From Acinetobacter beijerinckii CIP 110307 (GTDB lineage: Bacteria > Pseudomonadota > Gammaproteobacteria > Pseudomonadales > Moraxellaceae), in contig NZ_KB849765.1 of assembly GCF_000369005.1 (NCBI RefSeq), forward strand, positions 248,001 to 312,000: a DNA stretch of 64,000 nt, written 5' to 3'. The position numbers and the translations under genes are program-made. The stretch's first letter is position 1. Each line of letters begins with the position of its first letter. Positions 58,233-64,000 of this stretch are shown here, one piece after another. The notes below the pieces were generated by a model. It saw only the letters and a list, made by a program, of their open reading frames with translations, did no database searches and was not told the DNA's origin.

Positions 58233-59369
58233 CTAATTTAATTGTCGATTTAATTGCTGTTGTAAAGCAGCAATCATATCTGCTCGACTAATAATACCGA
58301 TCAAGCGTTGCTGATCAACCACGGGAATATAATTAAAGGACTTTTCGACAAAATATGGAACTAAATCTTGTATGGGTTGTAAAGGATCAACCGTTACCAC
58401 ACGATGACTCATAATTTGTCGAACATAATGCTGCCATGAATTACGCGGGTCAGTTGCTCCCTTAAACCATTCCACAACTTCATATAAAGCAAGAGTTCCT
58501 ACTAATCTATCGTCATGATCTACCACAGGTAAACTCATTAAATTCACTGCCTTAAATTTATCTAATGCCTGATGAATATCGTCATTTTCATGCAATTTCA
58601 TCACATCTCGGCTCATGATATCTTGGCACACAAATGAATTCACTATTCGTTCATTCGCACGTTGTTGCGCCTCTAAAATAATTTTTTCTAAATCATACTG
58701 ACTGATATCAAGCAACTCAGTGCGGTGATCTAATGCATATTCAATATCTTTAGGCTGAATCGACACTTTTTGGGTAGGTGTCGGATCTTTTGACCTTTCA
58801 TTCACATGGGCAGTCATTGGATAATGCCTACCCACTAAACGGTTAAAAAATACAGCAAAAACTAATAATAAGATCGAATTTAATAAAACAGGATAAACAA
58901 TAAAGTGAAAACCGAGTCGATGTACAGCATCGCCACCTAACACCGCAGTGATTGCAACAGCCCCACTCGGTGGATGTAATGAGTCGGTGGTCATCATCAT
59001 AAAGATCGCAAGCCCCACCGCCACACTAAACGCTGTTGTTAAGTCAGGTAAGATTTGCGCACAGCTGACCCCGATCAACCCCGCAATTATATTGCCTATC
59101 ACCACATTCCACGGTTGCGCTAAAGGGCTATTTGGAACTGCAAACAATAAAACGGAGGATGCACCCATCGGTGCGATATACCAAGCATTTATACCACCTA
59201 ATACATACCAACTGATTAAAGAGGAAATCGCTAAACCGCAGAGTGCACCAACGCCTGAAAAAAATCGTTCTTTCAGTGGAAGCACTTTATAATTCGGTTT
59301 CAGAAAATTTAACCAGTCAGATTGGGGATAGCTCACAATGCACCTTACTGAAATTGTATTGTTTCTCAT
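58233..59369 (-). CDS. HPP-family membrane protein with CBS domains
   Basis: A 378-aa inner-membrane protein. The N-terminal half is an HPP domain (PF04982) with four to five helices and the name-giving motif SLHPPSGAVA (about 130-140). The C-terminal half has two CBS motifs, DIMSRDVMKLHENDD (about 248-262) and QIMSHRVVTVDPLQP (about 318-332), which usually bind adenine nucleotides. HPP proteins are proposed nitrite or other transporters; the CBS pair suggests energy-state control. It appears to be a single-gene unit. Confidence 0.82.
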   Translation of the reverse strand: MRNNTISVRCIVSYPQSDWLNFLKPNYKVLPLKERFFSGVGALCGLAISSLISWYVLGGINAWYIAPMGASSVLLFAVPNSPLAQPWNVVIGNIIAGLIGVSCAQILPDLTTAFSVAVGLAIFMMMTTDSLHPPSGAVAITAVLGGDAVHRLGFHFIVYPVLLNSILLLVFAVFFNRLVGRHYPMTAHVNERSKDPTPTQKVSIQPKDIEYALDHRTELLDISQYDLEKIILEAQQRANERIVNSFVCQDIMSRDVMKLHENDDIHQALDKFKAVNLMSLPVVDHDDRLVGTLALYEVVEWFKGATDPRNSWQHYVRQIMSHRVVTVDPLQPIQDLVPYFVEKSFNYIPVVDQQRLIGIISRADMIAALQQQLNRQLN

Positions 59370-59457
59370 TCATCGCGCAGTATACGCGCATCTTAATTTA
59401 AAGATGTATTTAAATTATAGTTTTAGGTTATGAGTAAAGCTATTGAGCATATTTAAA

Positions 59458-59889
59458 TCAATTTAGATATTCTTGAAGTTGCTCTAAGCGTTCTGCATAT
59501 TTTTGCATAGGACAAAACTCATACATCGGTGAGCCAATATAAGCTCCTGCATTACGGCATTCCTGATCTACAAAATTCTTCCAAAGTTGTTGTGATTTCA
59601 TAATATCGCTATAACGTTCTGGCTGTTTATATTGTTTGCTTTGAGCTTTGATTTGATCTAATAATTTGACAATCTGCTTGGTATATAATGTCTTAGTCCT
59701 TGTACTACAAATTTCTACCACCGCATTGTTGATATTACCCAACTTTAGCTCTTGAATGGTTTCATCAACACATTGACTATAGGGATCAATCGCTTGCTGC
59801 TGCGACGCAGCAAAACTATTCATACTTAGGAAAGCAGTGAGCAACCATATAACTTTAAAATTGTTTTTTACCATTTTTATGTTCTTCAT
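59458..59889 (-). CDS. LprI/DUF1311-like exported protein
   Basis: A 143-aa exported protein. A signal peptide covers about 1-27 (ending MNSFAA). Four Cys remain in the mature part. The C-terminal half (SQQLWKNFVDQECRNAGAYI then SPMYEFCPMQKYAERLEQLQ) fits the DUF1311/LprI N-terminal domain (W...C...C...R..L). Such domains occur in lysozyme-inhibitor-type lipoproteins, but function in this organism is unknown. Confidence 0.62.
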   Translation of the reverse strand: MKNIKMVKNNFKVIWLLTAFLSMNSFAASQQQAIDPYSQCVDETIQELKLGNINNAVVEICSTRTKTLYTKQIVKLLDQIKAQSKQYKQPERYSDIMKSQQLWKNFVDQECRNAGAYIGSPMYEFCPMQKYAERLEQLQEYLN

Positions 59890-60109
59890 TTTAAGTCACC
59901 AATAATAACGAGCAGTTAATACAAAGCTTAATTTTCAGACCTTAGCTTTACGTATATGTCATATTTTATGGCAAGACATCACTCCTATTAAATAATATCT
60001 TACATAGATGGTAGAACTTAATATTTACTTTGCCCTCATTAAACTTTTATGGTTAGGCGGTCACCCAATGATTAGACGACAACAACAACTTAAATAATAA
60101 GGATATTTT

Positions 60110-61525
60110 ATGAATGTTCCTCACCTTGAAACCCCAACCAATGCCATGCCAAAAGGTTTACTACGGGGTTGGATTATTATTGTCATTGCAGCTTTGCTGT
60201 CCTTCGGTTTATATGAAATCTTACCTTACGATCAAAATGCCAATAAAGGACTAAGCTTATTAGTGTTTATTGGTATTCTTTGGCTGACTGAAGCTATTCA
60301 TATCACCATCACCGCACTCTTGATTCCTATTATCGCCGTGTTGGTAGGTATGCCCAGTGCCGGGACAAATGATGAGCTCAAACCTATTACGACCACTAAA
60401 GCACTGAGTACTTTTGCTGACCCTATTATCTTCCTCTTCTTCGGTGGATTTGCACTGGCAACAGCACTACATGTACAAAAGCTTGATCGAAAGATTGCAA
60501 TGTGGATTATCGCACTCTCCAAAGGTCATCTAGGTATAGCAGTTTTATCGATCTGTTTAGTCACTGCAATTTTGTCGATGTGGATTTCCAATACAGCCAC
60601 AGCAGCGATGATGTTACCACTGGCTTTAGGTTTACTTTCACATTTTGATGCAGCAAAGGAGCGTAAGACGTTTGTCTTCATCTTACTCGGTATTGCTTAT
60701 TCAGCAAGCATTGGTGGTTTAGGCACATTGGTCGGCTCACCCCCAAATGCGATTGCAGCGAAGGCTTTAGGTTATGATTTTGCCGACTGGATGAAAGTCG
60801 GTTTACCGATGATGCTCATCATTTTTCCTGCAATGCTGGTGAGTCTATATATTGTTCTACGTCCAAAACTTAATCATCGTGTTGAATTTAAAACTGAAAG
60901 CATCCCTTGGAATCGTGATCGCATTCTGACCATGCTTGTATTCTTAGTCACTGCTTTTGCTTGGATTTTTGGTAAGGCGATCAGTGAGCAATTTGGAATT
61001 AGTCAACCAGACACATGGATTGCAGTACTTGCTGCCTGTATGGTGGTTATTTTAGGTATCGCGACATGGAAAGATATCTCAGATAATACCGATTGGGGTG
61101 TTTTGATGCTGTTCGGTGGTGGCTTAACTTTAAGTGCGATTCTAAAAGATTCAGGCTCCTCCTTAGTTCTTGGACAAACACTAGCCAATGCCTTTGGTGA
61201 TGCGTCTCCATTTCTAGTGATTGTAATAGTTGCAGCATTTATTATTTTCTTAACCGAATTTACCAGTAATACAGCTTCAGCTGCACTTTTAGTTCCTGTA
61301 TTTGCTGCAATCGCAGATCAAATGGGTTTACCTAAAGAAATATTGGTTGTTGTGATCGGGATCGGTGCTTCGTGTGCATTTATGCTTCCTGTTGCAACGC
61401 CGCCAAATGCGATCGTATTTGGAACAGGACACATCCAACAAAGTGAAATGATGCGAGTAGGCTTTATATTAAATATTCTCTGTGTGGCACTGGTTTCAGT
61501 TTTTATCTATTTGTTCTTCATTTAG
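60110..61525 (+). CDS. DASS-family (SLC13) anion:sodium symporter
   Basis: A 471-aa membrane transporter of the divalent anion:Na+ symporter family. It shows the two inverted repeats with SNT motifs (ISNTATAAMMLPLALG about 164-180 and TSNTASAALLVPVFAA about 385-400), each followed by a PPNA motif (SPPNAIAAK, ATPPNAIVFG) that lines the substrate site. Likely substrates are C4-dicarboxylates, citrate or sulfate; not decidable here. Ribosome site AAGGA lies before the ATG. Confidence 0.9.
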   Translation: MNVPHLETPTNAMPKGLLRGWIIIVIAALLSFGLYEILPYDQNANKGLSLLVFIGILWLTEAIHITITALLIPIIAVLVGMPSAGTNDELKPITTTKALSTFADPIIFLFFGGFALATALHVQKLDRKIAMWIIALSKGHLGIAVLSICLVTAILSMWISNTATAAMMLPLALGLLSHFDAAKERKTFVFILLGIAYSASIGGLGTLVGSPPNAIAAKALGYDFADWMKVGLPMMLIIFPAMLVSLYIVLRPKLNHRVEFKTESIPWNRDRILTMLVFLVTAFAWIFGKAISEQFGISQPDTWIAVLAACMVVILGIATWKDISDNTDWGVLMLFGGGLTLSAILKDSGSSLVLGQTLANAFGDASPFLVIVIVAAFIIFLTEFTSNTASAALLVPVFAAIADQMGLPKEILVVVIGIGASCAFMLPVATPPNAIVFGTGHIQQSEMMRVGFILNILCVALVSVFIYLFFI

Positions 61526-61573
61526 CAGCTATTGCTTTAGCTTGATCATCATTGTGCTAAACCGAACATTCAT

Positions 61574-61612
61574 AAAAAAGCAAACAGTCAGTTAAACTGT
61601 TTGCTTTTTTTC
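61574..61612 (+). terminator. Bidirectional terminator after the DASS symporter gene
   Basis: Stem AAAAAAGCAAACAGT (61574-61588) / ACTGTTTGCTTTTTT (61596-61610), 7-nt loop, between convergent genes. Confidence 0.92.
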
Positions 61613-61627
61613 TGCTTCAATCTGCAA

Positions 61628-62911
61628 TCAAGACGCTTTTACACCCAACCACGTAAAGGTATTTGGCACATCACTGAGTTGAATGGTTTGCTTGATTTTC
61701 AAATTCTTCAAATCTAATTCAACAATGCTTTTCGCTTGCGTATCATTAATAAAAATCGTACCTGCACTCGCATTTACGACTAAACGGCTTTTTGCGAGCT
61801 CAGTTGTATCTAAATTTTGAATGACTTTGATTTGTCCAAGACGTTTCCAATTTTGGCTATCAATCACATGTATCACACCAACACTATCTAAAATCGCTAA
61901 ATATTGACCTGATGCATCGACCACTTGTTGCAAGCGTTTAACTGGGGTTATGCCATCGAGTTCTTTAGCCGCTGAAGACCAATCTAAGCTGATTGCATTT
62001 AAGTTTTTTGGATCAACTACAAATAAAGCATGTGTACCTGAAGCAAAAGCAGCAAATTTATCTAGCTTTTCATGTCCTGTAATCGTGCTAATGCGTATTA
62101 AATTATCATTTTGATCTGTTATTTTAATTTTTTTATCTACGAAAGAATCCTTGTTTTGCTCAACGACCAATACGCCATCCTCACAACCAAAAGCAGCATA
62201 TTGTTGAATTGATGCTGCCCCATGTAAACGATTACAAAGGTTGGTTAAAGTCTGCTCTTCGTGAAAATGATCGCCGTGCACATGATAGCTTTTCACAACA
62301 CTTAATGTTTCTGATGCTTTAGACATATACGTACTTAACACGTACTCGCCACGCGGTTCAGCCACACCATGATGCTTTTTAGGTAAATTTTGAGTTGCAA
62401 CACTTTGCTGTGCAATGGTTGCATCATCAAACACGTCAAATTTTGAACTATCAGCTTCGCTTCCATCATAAAACAATGCTGCCGTACCATTAAAACTACG
62501 ATAATGCGCGGGGATTGCGCCTTTTAATTGATACGCCAATAAATAAGGTGCATTGCGTTGCAAGCTGCCATTTTTATTAAAAATTCCACCATCAGCAAAT
62601 TGCACGATGCCTTCATTTCGACTCAGCATCACCGCATATCGTGATTGAGGGCTGCTATACATGGCAGAAGGAACATAATTCAACGCAGTAGTATTGATCG
62701 TCTTTTGCTCTTTTAAATCATACACGGTGAGTAAAGGTCGTATCGTATCTGCATTGGCAATTGCCAAACGCCCTGCATCAGCTTCAATGGGTTGCTGCGG
62801 TTTTGGCGACACAACTGATGATGAGTTTGAAGAATCTCCCCCTCCACATGCTGATAGCAACACGCTACTCATTAAAATCGTTAAGACATAACTTTGTTTT
62901 AGACTTTTCAC
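61628..62911 (-). CDS. AztD-like zinc metallochaperone lipoprotein
   Basis: A 427-aa lipoprotein (LSAC, C22, then Gly/Ser linker) with a beta-propeller-like body. Features shared with AztD zinc chaperones are the HHGVAEP segment (H180, H181), the His cluster YHVHGDHFHEE (H210, H212, H215, H217), and CNRLHGAAS followed by FGCEDGVLV with C226 and C243, likely a disulfide. In other bacteria AztD feeds zinc to the AztABC transporter; no aztABC is seen here. Start is GTG with GAGG 9 nt upstream. A Zur-box-like palindrome lies 37-55 nt upstream, supporting a low-zinc role. Confidence 0.75.
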   Translation of the reverse strand: MKSLKQSYVLTILMSSVLLSACGGGDSSNSSSVVSPKPQQPIEADAGRLAIANADTIRPLLTVYDLKEQKTINTTALNYVPSAMYSSPQSRYAVMLSRNEGIVQFADGGIFNKNGSLQRNAPYLLAYQLKGAIPAHYRSFNGTAALFYDGSEADSSKFDVFDDATIAQQSVATQNLPKKHHGVAEPRGEYVLSTYMSKASETLSVVKSYHVHGDHFHEEQTLTNLCNRLHGAASIQQYAAFGCEDGVLVVEQNKDSFVDKKIKITDQNDNLIRISTITGHEKLDKFAAFASGTHALFVVDPKNLNAISLDWSSAAKELDGITPVKRLQQVVDASGQYLAILDSVGVIHVIDSQNWKRLGQIKVIQNLDTTELAKSRLVVNASAGTIFINDTQAKSIVELDLKNLKIKQTIQLSDVPNTFTWLGVKAS

Positions 62912-62947
62912 CTTATTTGCCTCTATTGGACTGATTATCTACCTAGT

Positions 62948-62966
62948 TGTTACGTTATAACATAAC
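62948..62966 (-). promoter_or_regulatory. Zur-box-like palindrome upstream of the AztD-like gene
   Basis: TGTTACGTTATAACA (62948-62962) matches 12 of 14 fixed positions of the gammaproteobacterial Zur core TGTTATAnTATAACA as I recall it. The overlapping GTTAC-GTTATAAC-ATAAC (62949-62966) is a near-perfect 18-bp palindrome. It sits where the promoter of the downstream zinc-chaperone-like gene should be. Site seen; Zur binding inferred. Confidence 0.68.
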
Positions 62967-63039
62967 ATATACAAATAATTAATCATTTTTTAAGCTTTCA
63001 TAAGTTGAGCCAATTTTTTAGAAGCAATCAGTAAATTAG

Positions 63040-63834
63040 TTAGACATATTTTTCGTTGAGATAACGCCAATAGCGTTTAGGTAAATATTGCACATGTAAT
63101 TTCACATTCTGACGTTCTTTAATGTTGATACTATTGAAATAATCTTTCCAAAGCTGATCGTATAATTCTTCTTGTGCATCTAATTCTAATTGGAAATTTT
63201 GACTGGCACCATTTTCGATATTACGGTCAATCTGATTGGCTTCTAAAGAAACCTCGTGAATGTCTTTCAAATCATAATACAGACCATATTTGCGTTGTTC
63301 GTCATAAATCAGCCAACGTTGATCTTGATAACGACGCTTAAAATGCGGCTGTATTAAAGGTAATACATTAAAATCTGGTCGAACTAAACTTAAAAATAAA
63401 CCATCTGTGGTTTTCTTAAACCGCACAAAAGCTTCCATACGATGCTTTTCGCGCCCGACCTTTTTCGTCCATTGTGAAATCGCTAAAACACTGGGATGAG
63501 AGTAATTTTTTTCGACTGAATGTTGATGTCTAAAGACATAGATACAATAATTGAATAAATGCTGATAGGCATCCAAAGACTCAGATAAATAGGCAAAATA
63601 AAATTGTCTCAAAGATGAATGCGACAATTTCTGCTGTAAGGCTGACCAGACACGACCTGCATGTTGCTCATGATTTGGAATCTCAACCACCGTGGCAAAT
63701 AAGCCATGCTGCGCGCCTTGGTTTAAACACAGTTGAACGTGGAATTCTTTAAATTGAAAAGCACGAAATACGCAGTTGAGCAAACCGACCATTGAACCAT
63801 CAAAGTAATAATAAACCACAGCATCACTGAGCAT
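63040..63834 (-). CDS. TIGR03915-type putative DNA repair protein
   Basis: A 264-aa soluble protein. The start VVYYYFDGSMVGLLNCVFRAF (YxFDGsxxGlLxxVFxA) and the DUF4130-like C-terminal part (RRYQDQRWLIYDEQRKYGLYY) are the marks of the TIGR03915 family, annotated as SAM-associated putative DNA repair or metabolism proteins. Members pair with a radical SAM partner (TIGR03916), and the end of such a gene lies immediately upstream, with 2 nt between stop and start. No biochemical activity is established that I know of. Confidence 0.72.
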   Translation of the reverse strand: MLSDAVVYYYFDGSMVGLLNCVFRAFQFKEFHVQLCLNQGAQHGLFATVVEIPNHEQHAGRVWSALQQKLSHSSLRQFYFAYLSESLDAYQHLFNYCIYVFRHQHSVEKNYSHPSVLAISQWTKKVGREKHRMEAFVRFKKTTDGLFLSLVRPDFNVLPLIQPHFKRRYQDQRWLIYDEQRKYGLYYDLKDIHEVSLEANQIDRNIENGASQNFQLELDAQEELYDQLWKDYFNSINIKERQNVKLHVQYLPKRYWRYLNEKYV

Positions 63835-63836
63835 AT

Positions 63837-64000
63837 TTAGAATCCTAAACTCAATTGTGGTGACAGTTGTTTTACGTACTTAGATGAACCCTGCGTTAAT
63901 ATCTGTTGCCGAATATCAAGCGTGGAAAGCTCTTTTTGAAACCGTGGACTATCTTCACAACGAATAAAGAACTTAGCACGTGAATACGCCACGCCTAATC
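63837..64000 (-). CDS. Radical SAM putative DNA repair protein, C-terminal end
   Basis: Partial gene cut by the window edge; only the last 54 codons are present, ending QLSPQLSLGF then TAA at 63839-63837. The readable part LGVAYSRAKFFIRCEDSPRF fits the end of TIGR03916-type radical SAM proteins, the usual partner of the next gene. The radical SAM CxxxCxxC site would lie outside the window. Called from this tail plus gene pairing. Confidence 0.6.
   Translation of the reverse strand, partial: LGVAYSRAKFFIRCEDSPRFQKELSTLDIRQQILTQGSSKYVKQLSPQLSLGF

Overview
The window reads as core chromosome of an Acinetobacter (Gammaproteobacteria, Moraxellaceae). It is AT-rich and densely packed. The flavin monooxygenase beside rplQ closely resembles Acinetobacter AlmA, and the S10-spc-alpha cluster, the mlaFEDCB operon, plsB, hmp/nsrR and several lipoproteins have the form expected for that genus. 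Species cannot be fixed without a database search. I saw no insertion sequence, prophage, integrase, tRNA, rRNA or CRISPR array.

Layout. 1-4.7 kb: sdhE, an LCAD-like acyl-CoA dehydrogenase, a DUF2059 protein, almA and a GNAT acetyltransferase. 4.8-18.6 kb: one leftward block of 28 genes, rpsJ to rplQ, including rpmJ and rpmD, which are short and easily missed. It has a consensus promoter before rpsJ, a leader with hairpins, a long hairpin between rpsQ and rplN, and an H-type pseudoknot before rpsM that fits the S4-controlled alpha-operon leader. 18.6-26.1 kb: a glutamine amidotransferase, metC, a HerA-like ATPase, an NO-detoxification pair (hmp with a textbook NsrR operator, then nsrR), engB and a PF10118 protein. 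26.2-38.5 kb: a DAACS symporter, an HhH-domain lipoprotein with tesB, plsB, a periplasmic binding-protein-like gene, an SDR gene divergent from recG, comF, a NUDIX gene and corA. 38.5-42.4 kb: a SUFU-like orphan and the mlaBCDEF phospholipid-transport genes. 42.5-49.7 kb: a small membrane protein, a DEAD-box helicase with a repetitive RG/D-rich tail and a long leader, a P-loop kinase-like gene, suhB, dxs and ribA. 49.8-56.8 kb: hemF, a histidine-phosphatase gene broken by an in-frame TGA, aroE, a 767-residue lipoprotein and a 607-residue acyl-CoA dehydrogenase. 56.8-64 kb: a lipoprotein, a PspC-like protein, an HPP-CBS membrane protein, an LprI-like protein, a DASS anion symporter, an AztD-like zinc metallochaperone lipoprotein with a Zur-box-like site, and a TIGR03915/TIGR03916-type putative DNA-repair pair, the second cut by the window edge.

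Themes. The central block makes ribosomes, RNA polymerase alpha and SecY. Around it lie lipid and envelope functions: alkane and fatty-acid oxidation (almA, two acyl-CoA dehydrogenases, tesB), phospholipid synthesis (plsB) and phospholipid trafficking (mla). Isoprenoid, riboflavin, heme and shikimate steps (dxs, ribA, hemF, aroE) are scattered singly. Nothing clearly forms a wholly new multi-gene system. The most unusual signals are the Zur-like site before the orphan AztD-like lipoprotein, the long rpsQ-rplN hairpin, the structured DEAD-box leader, the HhH-domain lipoprotein and the nonsense-interrupted phosphatase. Product calls come from reading motifs by eye; no search was run.
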